NCBI GenBank assembly: GCA_963750015.1
Contig: CAVVPU010000203.1
Location: 36,797-100,796, forward strand
Origin: CAVVNC01 sp963750015
GTDB taxonomy: Bacteria > Desulfobacterota > Syntrophorhabdia > Syntrophorhabdales > WCHB1-27
Length of the DNA stretch: 64,000 nt
Reading direction: 5' to 3'
Under the pieces are notes generated by a model. The model did no database searches, was not told the origin of the DNA, and was given only the letters and a program-made list of their open reading frames with translations. Both the position numbers and the translations under genes were made by a program. How positions within the stretch are numbered: position 1 is the first letter of the stretch; each line of letters starts with the position of its first letter. This document shows positions 16,123 to 25,829 of this stretch, piece after piece.

Positions 16123-17730
16123 ATGAAAGTCCTCCTCATTCAGCCCCCTATTGAAGACTTCTACGACACGTCGGTCCGGACCTATCCACTGGGTCTTCTC
16201 TATATCGGCGCGCGTCTGAGCTCTATCGCCGAAACCGCCCTTTTCGACGCGAGGACGGGTGTGCACCCGGAGGCGCTCGACAGCCACGACTTCCCTGAGC
16301 TCAATCCCTTCTATAAGGAGCAGACCGTCACGCCCTTTTCTTTCTTTGACCGCTACAGGCGCTTCGGCCTCAGCCTAGCCGACATCAGGGACCGCATAGC
16401 AAAGGAGGGACCCGATATCGTGGCCGTCTCCTCCATGTGCTCAGCCTATGAAAGACAGGCCCTCGAAGTGATGGAGGCGACGAAAGAGGTGAGCAAGGAT
16501 ATCGTCACTGTAATGGGAGGCGTTCACCCGACCCTCTTCCCCTCCCATGTCCTGGCAAATGGAAGGGTCGATTACTGTATCAGGGGCGAGGGGGAGACGC
16601 CTTTCTTCGAGCTTGTCCGTGCTCTTTCAGAGGGCGCGAAAGGCAATCTTGCAAGCATCGAAGGGCTCTGTTTCAGACAGGGGGAGCAGTTGCACATATC
16701 GCAGGCCAATGCGGAGAAAGGGATAGACGTACTGCCGGCCCGACATCTGGTGGAGGCGGATCGCTATCGCATAGGCCGAAGACGATACACTTTTTTTCTC
16801 ACATCGAGAGGGTGTCCTTTCTCGTGCGGCTTTTGTGGAAAACCTCCCGCACCTTATAGAAAGAGGGGTCTCACAAGCATCGAGGAAGAGATAGAAGCAT
16901 GTGCTGCCCTGGGCGTCGAGGCAATCGATTTCGAGGACGACATGCTCAACCTCGACAAAGATTTCTTCGCCCATATCCTGCACGCGACACTCGGACGAGG
17001 CTTCACCTTGTCTGCCATGAACGGCATCTATCCCGGGAACATGGATATTGCCATGCTGCGACTGATGTATGATGCCGGCTTCCGCCGCCTCAACTTTTCC
17101 CTCGTCGACATATCGGAGTCAATCCTTCGGACCCAGAAAAGAGCGTCCCAGGAGTCATTCCTGAAACTCCTCCCTTTTCTCGAAACGTCTCCTTTCCTGG
17201 TGGAAGTCCACTTCATCATCGGTCTGCCGGAGCAAGACCCCGAAAACCTCCTCGACACGATACTCTTTCTCATGGATAAACGGCTGCTCCTGGGACCGAG
17301 CCTCTTCTACCTGGCACCCGGCAGCCCCCTTCATCGCGCGGAGGCCGGTCGAGGGGAAGAGCTGCCTTTCAGGTCGATGCGATCGAGTATCATGCTCCCC
17401 TTCAACCCGCTCTTCCCGCGAAACATTACGTACACCTTTGTCAAAATCGTGCGGTTCGTCAACCACGTGAAGCAGCTTCTGGACCAGAACACCGGCGTAA
17501 CGCGGATGAGCGACCTTATCGATGCAAAAGGGCCGGCACGCGATCCAAGGAAACGGGCGGTCCTGGAGACCCTCGTGCGAGAGCATAGGTTTGTCCGGTA
17601 CGATCAGAAGGCGGGCCGCCTCACCGAGGAGCCGGTGGAAGCAGGCCTTGTCCACAGGTTTTTCGCAAGGGCAAAGGGCTCGAAGATTAAAGGATACAGG
17701 ACGAGGAATGTCCTTGTAGTCGACGGCTAA
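16123..17730 (+). CDS. B12-binding-domain radical SAM protein
   Basis: 535 residues. An N-terminal cobalamin-binding-like domain (about 1-175) starts MKVLLIQPPIEDFYD and includes VMGGVHPTLFPSHVL. The radical SAM core (about 220-440) has the CxxxCxxC motif in SRGCPFSCGFCGKP. The rest resembles the Elp3-type fold of MiaB/HpnJ-like enzymes. Such proteins methylate or rearrange lipids, cofactors or peptides; the substrate cannot be told. It stands alone between dodecin and the convergent rtcA. It is not the radical SAM partner of the Memo/AMMECR1 genes by sequence type. Confidence 0.85.
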   Translation: MKVLLIQPPIEDFYDTSVRTYPLGLLYIGARLSSIAETALFDARTGVHPEALDSHDFPELNPFYKEQTVTPFSFFDRYRRFGLSLADIRDRIAKEGPDIVAVSSMCSAYERQALEVMEATKEVSKDIVTVMGGVHPTLFPSHVLANGRVDYCIRGEGETPFFELVRALSEGAKGNLASIEGLCFRQGEQLHISQANAEKGIDVLPARHLVEADRYRIGRRRYTFFLTSRGCPFSCGFCGKPPAPYRKRGLTSIEEEIEACAALGVEAIDFEDDMLNLDKDFFAHILHATLGRGFTLSAMNGIYPGNMDIAMLRLMYDAGFRRLNFSLVDISESILRTQKRASQESFLKLLPFLETSPFLVEVHFIIGLPEQDPENLLDTILFLMDKRLLLGPSLFYLAPGSPLHRAEAGRGEELPFRSMRSSIMLPFNPLFPRNITYTFVKIVRFVNHVKQLLDQNTGVTRMSDLIDAKGPARDPRKRAVLETLVREHRFVRYDQKAGRLTEEPVEAGLVHRFFARAKGSKIKGYRTRNVLVVDG

Positions 17731-17744
17731 GAATTAGGTCCTAC

Positions 17745-17760
17745 AGGTCGTATGCGACCT
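17745..17760. terminator. Hairpin between convergent radical SAM and rtcA genes
   Basis: A perfect 6-bp stem AGGTCG/CGACCT around TATG, in the 28-base gap between converging stops. There is no clear T-run on either side, so termination strength is uncertain. The bases before it (TAAGAATTAGGTCCTA) resemble the longer palindrome at 62639-62670. Confidence 0.45.
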
Positions 17761-18821
17761 ACTCATTTCCATACCCTATGCCCTCGATCGTGATCCTTCC
17801 GGCTGAGCCGATGAGGCCTTCGATTCTCGATGCATTGTGGAAGAATCGCTCTATGACGTCGAGATTGGTCTGAAGATGGGCCGTTATCTCCGTCGTCATG
17901 AAGGACGATGTTCCTCTCCCGAGGGCCGCATAAAGGACGATCTGATCGGCGAGATGGGGATCGACGCAGCCCTGTCGGAAATAGTATTCGCGGAGTTCTG
18001 TTGCAGCCTCTCTTCCCACCTCCTCGGCTCGTTTTCCCCGGACTCCGATAGACGAAAAGCCGGCCCGGCATGGACTGCCTTCGGCCTCCAGAAAGAGGAA
18101 CGTCCCCTGTCCCGGTGAAGGAACGGAAAGGACCTCTATCTCCGTCGATAGGGGAAGCTCCCTGAGGGCCTCGAGCGCCGCCCCTTTCTGCCGCTCAGCG
18201 ATGGACAAAGGGAGGTTTGCCACTGCCGAAACGCCTCTTATTGCCCAAATCGCCTTCTTCTCGGGTAAGACGAAAGAACGAAGCGGCTTCGACCCGATGG
18301 GACTTATCTGTGCTTCCATCTCCCCACCACCTCTCGGGTAGAAGCCATATACCGATACGTGCGCCCTTGCTTCGATCCCCATCTCGAAAAGAAAAGGGAA
18401 GAAGACCTTTTGCACGAAATGAGCGGCCGGGCTAATGGGTACGTGAGTGCCCCCGGAGAGCACGATGCGGGAGGGTACATCGGCAAAGAGCAGGGGGGGC
18501 AGAAGCGCCTGAAGCACGAGGGGCACAGCGCCCGCAGTCCCTATGGCGAACCTGTAGGCGCCTCCTCGCACAACTCCCGGCTCGAAGAGGATCTCCTCAG
18601 GATCCGATCTCGTCACCGGCAACGCGGGCATGGCAGATCTCTCTCACTGCCCGCACTGCGGCCAGGTGCTGGGCCCTCAGGCCGGGCTTGGGCCTCTTCT
18701 TCCGTATGTTCTTCATACGAAAGGGATGACCCGTGAGTGCGGACAGGCTCAGGGCGGTGCGGACTATCTGCCCGCCCCCTTCACCCAGGCTGCCGTCAAT
18801 CTCCACGATACTACCGCTCAA
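17759..18821 (-). CDS. rtcA: RNA 3'-terminal phosphate cyclase, interrupted by a +1 frameshift
   Basis: RtcA converts RNA 3'-phosphate to 2',3'-cyclic phosphate. The start frame (18821 to 18597) gives DGSLGEGGGQIVRTALSLSA and LRAQHLAAVRA, then stops at TGA. The next frame carries the rest: RGGAYRFAIGTAGAVPLVLQ, LSGGTHVPISP, YPRGGGEM and the C-terminal HLADQIVLYAALG with the catalytic-His region (TTEITAHLQTNLDVIERF). Together they make ~350 residues, the normal RtcA length. Joining requires skipping one base at GGA-TCC-T-GAG (about 18597-18602), giving GS-EEILFEPG. The result is a real mutation, a sequencing insertion or programmed frameshifting. Divergent from rex. Confidence 0.85.
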
Positions 18822-18917
18822 ACCAACCTCAAGTTTAGGTTATGCGTCTCACCCTTTTACCGACAACATTATTATATGCCGCGCTTTGGAAGGGGGCGTC
18901 GATTTCTTCATGTTGGG

Positions 18918-18956
18918 TTGACTTGATACTTATTTATCGATACAATAATATCGATA
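18918..18956 (+). promoter_or_regulatory. Promoter of the rex-hydrogenase operon with duplicated TATCGATA palindromes
   Basis: A -35 TTGACT (18918-18923), a 17-base spacer and a -10 TACAAT (18941-18946) precede rex. Two identical 8-base palindromes TATCGATA (18935-18942 and 18949-18956) flank and overlap the -10 box with 14 bases start to start. This looks like an operator for a dimer or tetramer. It does not match the Rex consensus, so autoregulation by Rex at this spot is not supported by sequence. Confidence 0.65.
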
Positions 18957-18993
18957 CTATATGTGCAGTTTCTCTGGAGGAGGATTATTTCTT

Positions 18994-19665
18994 ATGGCCG
19001 ACATCGAAGAGAGGGACTCAGGACCGACGCGGGCTATTCCCGAACCGACACTCAGGAGATTGCCCATATACTATCAGTACCTGAAAAAAACACAGGCAGA
19101 AAAAGGTTCCGAATACATTTCCTCGACGCAGATCGGGAACGACCTCAATATACTTCCAATCCAGGTGAGGAAGGACCTCGAGATTGCCGAGGCCGCGGGC
19201 AAACCCAAGCTGGGTTACGACGTGACCGATCTGATCAGGACCATAGAGGCCTTTCTCGGCTGGAACAACACCACGGAAGGCTATCTCGTGGGAGTCGGCA
19301 ACCTCGGCTCCGCCCTTCTCGGCTATCAAGGATTCAGAGAATACGGGCTTGACCTCATCGCGGCTTTCGACACGGATGCGCATAAGGTCGGCAGAGAGGT
19401 CCACGGGAAGGTGGTCCTCCATGTAAGCAAGCTGCCGAGCATGGTCAAACGAATGGGCGTGAAGATCGGCGTCCTCACCGTTCCGGCAATCTCGGCGCAA
19501 CCCCTTGCCGATATCATGGTCAAAGCGGGAGTCCGGGCCATCTGGAATTTCTCCCCCGTCAAGATCAACGTACCGCCCCACGTAATCGTGCAACACGAAA
19601 ACCTCGCATCGTCGCTTGTCGTGCTGTCAAGAAAGCTTACCGACGCGCTCAAGGTGAGGGTATAG
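18994..19665 (+). CDS. rex: Redox-sensing transcriptional repressor Rex
   Basis: 223 residues from the ATG at 18994, chosen because GGAGGAGGA lies about 9 bases upstream; the frame extends to 18961. A winged-helix domain (TLRRLPIYYQYLKK, ISSTQIGNDLNILPIQVRKD) precedes a Rossmann NAD(H)-binding domain (GVGNLGSALLGY, with AAFDTD after beta 2) and the terminal domain-swap helix (SRKLTDALKV). Rex releases DNA when NADH/NAD+ rises. It is the first gene of an operon with nuoE, nuoF and hydA, so the sensor is encoded with an NADH-consuming target. Confidence 0.95.
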   Translation: MADIEERDSGPTRAIPEPTLRRLPIYYQYLKKTQAEKGSEYISSTQIGNDLNILPIQVRKDLEIAEAAGKPKLGYDVTDLIRTIEAFLGWNNTTEGYLVGVGNLGSALLGYQGFREYGLDLIAAFDTDAHKVGREVHGKVVLHVSKLPSMVKRMGVKIGVLTVPAISAQPLADIMVKAGVRAIWNFSPVKINVPPHVIVQHENLASSLVVLSRKLTDALKVRV

Positions 19666-19684
19666 CAAAAAGGGAGGCATTCCC

Positions 19685-20191
19685 ATGGAAAAACTACGAA
19701 AGTTTGAGAGGGTGTGCGACATCGTGGATCAAAACGGGAGAAGCCCTGCCCGTCTTATCCCCATCCTTCAGGCGGTTCAGACAGAATACCGCTACCTGCC
19801 GGAGGAAATTCTCAACTTCGTCGCAACGTCCCTCGGTATCTCCCCGGCGCGGGTCTTCGGAGTCGCCACCTTTTACTCTCTCTTCACCTTAAAACCCAGG
19901 GGCAAACATGTGATCAGGGTGTGCGACGGCACTGCCTGCCACGTGAAGAGGTCCATGGACCTCTATGACGCGATTCGCACGAGGCTTCGTCTCGGAGAAG
20001 ACAGGGAGACCACTTCCGATATGCTCTTCACGGTCGAGACGGTCCATTGCCTCGGCGCATGCGGCCTTGCCCCCGCAATGGTCGTGAACGAAGAGGTTTT
20101 TGGCCGGGTGACGCCCGAACGGGCCATTTCTATCGTCGAAAACATCATCCAGAAGGAAGCCGAAAATGAATCGAACGATTCTAGAGCTTAA
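19685..20191 (+). CDS. NuoE-like [2Fe-2S] subunit (HydC/HoxE type)
   Basis: 168 residues of the NuoE family: helical N-terminal half, then the thioredoxin-like domain with all four ligands (RVCDGTACHVKRS and VHCLGACGLAPAM). It starts 20 bases after rex and overlaps the following nuoF by 26 bases. Inferred: small subunit of the second HydABC-type hydrogenase. Confidence 0.93.
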   Translation: MEKLRKFERVCDIVDQNGRSPARLIPILQAVQTEYRYLPEEILNFVATSLGISPARVFGVATFYSLFTLKPRGKHVIRVCDGTACHVKRSMDLYDAIRTRLRLGEDRETTSDMLFTVETVHCLGACGLAPAMVVNEEVFGRVTPERAISIVENIIQKEAENESNDSRA

Positions 20192-22064
20192 GAGAATAGG
20201 AGATGGGTTCAAGAAACGGACTGCAGCAGTCGACCGCCGGATAATCGTGTGCGCAGGCACCGGTTGCCTGGTCAATGGCTCTCTAGTGGTGTACGAGAGA
20301 TTGGTGGAATCCATAAACTCGGCAGGTCTCAAGGCGATAGTGGAGCTGAAGCGCGAGGAGCGGGGCATTCTCGTGTCGAAGAGCGGGTGCCAGGGGTTTT
20401 GCCAGATAGGTCCCCTCGTGACGATACTGCCCGAAGCCATACTCTACACGAGGGTCACCCCTGCAGACGTGCAGGAAATAGTGGAGACCACCCTCATGAA
20501 GGGTGAGCCGATAGAGAGGCTCTTTTATAAGTCGCCCGATTCCGAACAGACGTGCAGGACCGCCGGGGAAGTACCTTTCTATCGGAGACAGCAAAGGTTC
20601 GTGCTGGAAAAGTGCGGAAGAATAGATCCGGAGGACATCGAGGAATACATGGCGGAAGGCGGCTATGCCGCGGCGGCAGGGTGCATGGAGATGACCGCCG
20701 AGGAGATATGCAACACAATAACAGCCTCGGGTCTCAGGGGCCGGGGAGGCGGCGGCTTTCCTACCGGCAAAAAGTGGCACGCGGCACGCGCGGAAGAGGG
20801 AGCGAAGAAGTACGTCATCTGCAACGGCGACGAAGGCGATCCCGGCGCCTTCATGGATATGGGCATCATGGAGGGAAACCCTCACAGCATCATCGAAGGT
20901 ATGATCATCGCTGCCCGGGCCATAGGCGCGGATATGGGCTATGTTTACGTCCGAGCCGAGTACCCCCTCGCGGTAAGAAGGCTCAGGAAGGCCGTGGGAG
21001 ATGCACACAGACTCGGAGTCCTCGGGAAACGCTTTCTCGGCTCGGAGAGTACCTTTCACCTGGAGATCATGGAAGGGGCCGGCGCTTTTGTCTGCGGCGA
21101 AGAAACGGCGCTCATGGCGTCCATCGAAGGCAAAAGAGGGATGCCTTCGCCGAAACCTCCCTTTCCCGCGCAGAGCGGCTTATGGGGAAAGCCTACGATA
21201 ATAAACAACGTCGAGACTTATTCCACCGTACCCCTCGTCTTTTCCGCCGGCCTCGACCGTTTCAGGAGTATGGGAACAAAGGAATCGCCGGGCACAAAAA
21301 CCTTCGCCGTAACCGGTCATGTAGTCAACACAGGACTGGTGGAGATGCCGCTGGGTTCCACGCTGAGGGAGATAGTCTACAATGTTGCGGGAGGTGTCAC
21401 GGCCGACGACGGAAGACCCGCGGGCGAGGGCTTCAAGGCTGCTCAGATCGGGGGACCTTCAGGCGGGTGTCTCAGCCGGGACCACCTGGACCTGCCCATC
21501 GACTTCGATTCCCTGAAAGAGGTAGGGGCCATGGTCGGCTCGGGAGGACTCGTGATCATGAACAGGGATACCTGCATGGTCTCGGTGGCCCGCTTCTTCA
21601 TGGGCTTTACCCAGTCTGAGTCGTGCGGGAAATGTGTGCCGTGCCGGGAAGGGACGAAACAAATGCTCGCCCTCCTCGACGACATCGTGGAAGGGCGGGC
21701 AACGCTCGAAACCCTCGATATCCTGGAAGAACTGGCCAAAATGGTTCAGAAGGGATCGCTCTGCGGCCTCGGAAAGTCGGCTCCCAACCCGGTCCTGTCG
21801 ACACTCCGCCATTTCCGTGACGAATACGTGGCCCACGTCAAACACGGGTACTGTCCGACAGGCAAGTGCAAAGCCCTCTGCCGGTTCGATATCGACGCCG
21901 AGCTTTGCAGGGGATGTGCCCTCTGCGCAAAGAAGTGTCCTGTAAATGCGATTTCGGGCGAGAAGGGTAAGACCCATCACATCGATCCGACGATCTGCAC
22001 GAAATGCGGAACCTGCATAGAAACGTGCAAGTTCCAGGCAATAAGAGGAACAGCCAATGGCTAA
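20166..22064 (+). CDS. NuoF-like NADH/FMN subunit with C-terminal ferredoxin domain (HydB type)
   Basis: 632 residues, the full HydB architecture. The N-terminal thioredoxin-like [2Fe-2S] domain is intact (VCAGTGCLVNG and KSGCQGFCQIGP). The NADH/FMN core contains RGRGGGGFPTGKKW, the [4Fe-4S] site is ESCGKCVPCREG with LCGLG, and a C-terminal bis-[4Fe-4S] domain (CRGCALCAKKCP and CTKCGTCIETC) completes it. A ribosome site AAGGAAG precedes the ATG. By homology it takes electrons from or to NADH and ferredoxin as part of a bifurcating complex. Confidence 0.95.
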   Translation: MNRTILELKRIGDGFKKRTAAVDRRIIVCAGTGCLVNGSLVVYERLVESINSAGLKAIVELKREERGILVSKSGCQGFCQIGPLVTILPEAILYTRVTPADVQEIVETTLMKGEPIERLFYKSPDSEQTCRTAGEVPFYRRQQRFVLEKCGRIDPEDIEEYMAEGGYAAAAGCMEMTAEEICNTITASGLRGRGGGGFPTGKKWHAARAEEGAKKYVICNGDEGDPGAFMDMGIMEGNPHSIIEGMIIAARAIGADMGYVYVRAEYPLAVRRLRKAVGDAHRLGVLGKRFLGSESTFHLEIMEGAGAFVCGEETALMASIEGKRGMPSPKPPFPAQSGLWGKPTIINNVETYSTVPLVFSAGLDRFRSMGTKESPGTKTFAVTGHVVNTGLVEMPLGSTLREIVYNVAGGVTADDGRPAGEGFKAAQIGGPSGGCLSRDHLDLPIDFDSLKEVGAMVGSGGLVIMNRDTCMVSVARFFMGFTQSESCGKCVPCREGTKQMLALLDDIVEGRATLETLDILEELAKMVQKGSLCGLGKSAPNPVLSTLRHFRDEYVAHVKHGYCPTGKCKALCRFDIDAELCRGCALCAKKCPVNAISGEKGKTHHIDPTICTKCGTCIETCKFQAIRGTANG

Positions 22065-24105
22065 AGGGAACAGCATGACCGAAGAAATAAGCGTAGTGAT
22101 CGACAAGAAGAGCATTCTCGTTGAAAACGAGAAGAACCTTCTCGAGCTGATACGCAAGGCCGGCATAGAGCTTCCCACGTTCTGCTATCATTCGGAGCTG
22201 AGCGTCTACGGGGCATGCCGTCTCTGTATGGTCGATGTAGCGGGGATCGGCCTCGTTCCAGCCTGTTCCACTCCGCCGACCGACGGGATGACGGTGAGCA
22301 CGAATACGGCGGAGACCAGGAGCATGCGGAAGATGATCGTGGAGCTCCTCCTGGCGAGCCACAGCGATAACTGTCCCACCTGCCAGAAAAGTACAACCTG
22401 TCAGCTCCAGGCCCTCGCCCGCAGACTGGGGGTCACAAAAGTGCGGTTCAAGAAACAGCGACGTGACGGCTGTATCGACAGCTCTTCGCCGTCGCTCGTC
22501 CGTGACCCTAACAAGTGTGTCCTCTGTGGGGACTGTGTCCGCATCTGCTCCGAAGTGCAATCGGTGGGAGCCATCGACTTCGCCTACCGGGGAGCAGAGA
22601 CCAGGGTGATCCCTTCATTCGGGAAGGATCTCGACAAAGTAGAGTGCGTGAACTGCGGTCAGTGCGCCCGCATCTGTCCCACCGGGGCCCTCACACCGAA
22701 GTCTGAGGTGGAAGAGGTGTGGAAGGCGCTTCATGACCCGAACAAGGTAGTCGTGGCCCAGATTGCCCCTGCCGTCCGGGTCGCTATCGGTGAGATGTTC
22801 GGTCTTGAAGCAGGGGTGACGTCAACAGGCCAGATCTGCGCTTCCTTGCGCGCCATTGGCTTCGACAAGGTGTTCGATACGTCGTTTACCGCCGATCTGA
22901 CCGTCGTAGAAGAGAGCAACGAATTCATCAAACGGATAGGGGCCGGTGAGCGGATACCTCAGTTTACCTCCTGTTGCCCCGCATGGGTCAAGTTCGTGGA
23001 ACAGTATTATCCGGAGCTCGTCGACCATCTTTCCACATGCCGGTCTCCCCAGCAGATGTTCGGCGCCCTCTCCAAAGAGGTTATTTCCGCCACCATGGGC
23101 ATGAGGAAAGAAGATATCGAGGTGGTCTCCATCATGCCGTGCACTGCAAAAAAATTCGAAGCGAGAAGGCCGGAATTCATTCGTGAGGGCATCAGAGACG
23201 TAGACCACGTGCTCACCACCCAGGAGCTGGGAAGCATGATCCAGGAGGCGGGACTCCACTTCAAAGAGCTCGAGCCTGATACGTTCGACATGCCTTTCGG
23301 ATTCAAGACGGGAGCAGGCGTCATCTTCGGCAATTCAGGAGGCGTGTCTGAAGCCGTGCTTCGCTATGTCACGGAGAAGCTCACCGGCGAGAAACGGGAG
23401 AACTACCAATTTGCGAGCGTGAGAGGTGAAGGAGCCCTTCGCGAAGCCCGTCTGAAGGTGGGGGATAAGGAATTCTCCCTTGCTGTGGTGAGCGGTCTCG
23501 GAAACGCCCGCAAGCTTATCGAACGGATCAAATCCGGAGAAGCCGCGTACCATCTGGTCGAGGTCATGGCGTGCCCGGGCGGATGCATAGGGGGGGCAGG
23601 ACAACCCGTGTCGGCCGATCCAACGGTCAGAAAGCTGCGAACGAAGGGCATTTACGAGAACGACAGGATGCTCGTGCTTCACAAGTCACAGGACAACCCT
23701 TACGTCGGCGAGCTCTATCGCACCTTTCTGGGCGATGTGGGCGGGCTCAAAGCGCACGACCTTCTTCACACAGGATACAGGAACAGGAAGAGGATCGTCG
23801 ACGAAGACGTGCCCTTGCATGCGGCCGGCGGCACAGGAAGCGTCGATGTGAGCGTCTGTGTGGGAACGAGCTGCTTTTTGAAAGGGTCTCAAAGACTGCT
23901 CCACGACATACTCGACTACTTGGGTCTGAACAATCTCGGACATCTGGTGAACGTGGGCGCCTCTTTCTGCTTCGAACGGTGCGATAAGGGACCGACCGTG
24001 AGGATCGGCCAGCAGGTGATCGAGCGATGCACCCTGGATGAGGCTATCAAAACCATCGAAAGATACCTGGGACCGACACGGGTCGAAGGAGTAAGCCATG
24101 GCTGA
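22057..24105 (+). CDS. hydA: [FeFe]-hydrogenase catalytic subunit with extra C-terminal [2Fe-2S] domain (HydA type)
   Basis: 682 residues. Order: N-terminal [2Fe-2S] domain, His-Cys cluster (HSDNCPTCQKSTTC), two [4Fe-4S] motifs (CVLCGDCVRIC and CVNCGQCARIC), the H domain (TSCCPAW, MPCTAKKFE, MACPGGCIGGAGQP) and the small-subunit-like end. Unlike the HydA at 950-2707 it adds a ~90-residue thioredoxin-like ferredoxin domain at the C-terminus (VCVGTSCFLKG and ASFCFERCDKGP), giving another electron exit or entry. It overlaps nuoF by 8 bases and the next gene by 8. Start ATG at 22057 with GAGGA upstream; ATG 22075 is an alternative. Confidence 0.95.
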   Translation: MAKGNSMTEEISVVIDKKSILVENEKNLLELIRKAGIELPTFCYHSELSVYGACRLCMVDVAGIGLVPACSTPPTDGMTVSTNTAETRSMRKMIVELLLASHSDNCPTCQKSTTCQLQALARRLGVTKVRFKKQRRDGCIDSSSPSLVRDPNKCVLCGDCVRICSEVQSVGAIDFAYRGAETRVIPSFGKDLDKVECVNCGQCARICPTGALTPKSEVEEVWKALHDPNKVVVAQIAPAVRVAIGEMFGLEAGVTSTGQICASLRAIGFDKVFDTSFTADLTVVEESNEFIKRIGAGERIPQFTSCCPAWVKFVEQYYPELVDHLSTCRSPQQMFGALSKEVISATMGMRKEDIEVVSIMPCTAKKFEARRPEFIREGIRDVDHVLTTQELGSMIQEAGLHFKELEPDTFDMPFGFKTGAGVIFGNSGGVSEAVLRYVTEKLTGEKRENYQFASVRGEGALREARLKVGDKEFSLAVVSGLGNARKLIERIKSGEAAYHLVEVMACPGGCIGGAGQPVSADPTVRKLRTKGIYENDRMLVLHKSQDNPYVGELYRTFLGDVGGLKAHDLLHTGYRNRKRIVDEDVPLHAAGGTGSVDVSVCVGTSCFLKGSQRLLHDILDYLGLNNLGHLVNVGASFCFERCDKGPTVRIGQQVIERCTLDEAIKTIERYLGPTRVEGVSHG

Positions 24106-25829
24106 CGAGATCGGCGCACAGCAGATCGTCTTTACCCTGGCCGCGCGTTGCCGCGACTGCTACAGGTGCCTCAGGGCATGCCCGGTCAAGGCCATCAGGA
24201 TGAAGAATGGCCAGGCCTACGTCGATGAACAGCGCTGTATCGCTTGCGGCACGTGCATCAGGGAGTGCCCCCAGCAGGCAAAGTCGTTCCGCCAGGACGT
24301 GGAGACGGTTGAGAGGCTGGTCGAAAGCGGCCGGTTTCTGGCAGCCAGCATTGCCCCTTCCTTCGCGGCCGTCTTCAACGGGTGGCAAAGAAAGCGCCTC
24401 CCCGCAGCCCTTCGGGCCCTCGGCTTCGGCTACGTGGGGCAGACCTCACAGGGCGCATACCAGGTATCTGCCCACACGGCGCGGCTTCTGGAGCAGGACG
24501 AATCAAAAACCTACGTTGCCACGGCCTGCCCGGCGGTGGTCAATTACGTGGAAAAGTATCGCCACGACCTGGTGGCCGATCTGCTCCCCCTTGCATCGCC
24601 GATGGCGGTCCACGGGCGCATGCTGAAGAGGCTCCACGGCCAGGATTGCGCGGTTGTTTTTATTGGCCCCTGTGTGGCAAAGAAGTCGGAGATACTCCGA
24701 CCCGCCGTCGCAGGCTCCATTGATTGCGTACTGACCTTCAAGGAGCTTGCGGCATGGCTCGAGAAGAGAGGCATAGACCTTTCGAGGTGCGAGGAGAGCG
24801 ACTTCGACGAGAAGGCCCTACGCGACGCCCAGCTTTATCCCCTGCCCGGAGGAAGTATCAAGTGCGCCGAGCTGGAGGACGATGGGCTCAGCCGGCGAAT
24901 AGTTCGGATCGACGGCATGCACAACATAAGGGAAGTGCTTACGCCGAGCCCGCGGGATTCCAAGTATGCCCTCATAGAGCCGCTCTTCTGCAACCAGGGT
25001 TGCATCAATGGGCCGGGGATCAATATCGACAAGAACACTTTCGAACGGCGCCGGGAGATCATAGAATACAACCAGGAGACATCCGCCCAGGATAGTCCGC
25101 CTCTCCTTCAGCCCGGCGATCTTCTTCGTACCTCTTTCAAGAAAGACCTCGATCTTCCCCCGGTCTCGGAAGAGGAGATACAGGCTATCCTGGAAAGCAC
25201 CGGCAAATCGGATCCCCAGCAGCAGCTCAACTGTGGCGCCTGTGGCTACGACACGTGCCGGGACAAGGCGATCGCGCGTTGCCCAGGGCATGGCAGAGCC
25301 GGAGATGTGTATCCCCTTTATGAGGCTCCGGGCCGAAAGAAGGACGGACAAGATCATCGATACCAGTCCGAACGGCATCGTGATTCTCAACGAGGACCTT
25401 GCCATCCTCAGCATGAACCCTACCTTCAAGCACTTCTTTTCGTGCTCCGACGCGGTCCTCGGAAGACAAATCTCGTACCTCATGGACCCGGCTCCATTCG
25501 AGAAACTCGTGTCAGGCATGGCGGACAAACTCGACATCACCGTGAGCCATCGCCCTTACAACCTTATGTGCCGCGAGCTCATCTACACTTTGAGCGAGGA
25601 GAAGCAGATTGTCGGCATCTTCATGAACATCACGAATCAGCAGGAGCAGGAGAACCAGTTGAAGGAACTGCGGTCACAAACCGTTGAGCAGGCCAACGAG
25701 CTTCTCGAGCACCAGGTCAGGATGGCGATCAACATGGCCCAATTTCTCGGGGAAAGCACGGCAAAAGGGGAAGCCCTCGTGCGAAAGCTGATGATCCTGA
25801 GTGAGGGGGATGGAAAAAGCTCAAAATAG
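24098..25829 (+). CDS. Sensory [FeFe]-hydrogenase with PAS domain, reading frame broken by one base
   Basis: The first frame carries two [4Fe-4S] motifs (CRDCYRCLRAC and CIACGTCIREC), a divergent H domain and a CGACGYDTC cluster motif. The H-domain motifs are ATACPAVV, GPCVAKKSE and FCNQGCINGP. The normal proton-transfer Cys is Ala, as in HydS-type sensors. After about 25280 the frame becomes nonsense; the next frame continues with GMAEPEMCIPFMRLRAE, a PAS domain (DTSPNGIVILNEDLAILSMN, MNITNQQEQE) and a coiled coil, ending at 25829. Skipping one C in GCGATCGCGCGTT joins them (DKAIA-VAQGMAEPEMC). Intact length is about 576 residues. It overlaps hydA2 upstream and the SpoIIE gene downstream. 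Likely an H2 or redox sensor feeding that phosphatase. Confidence 0.83.
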
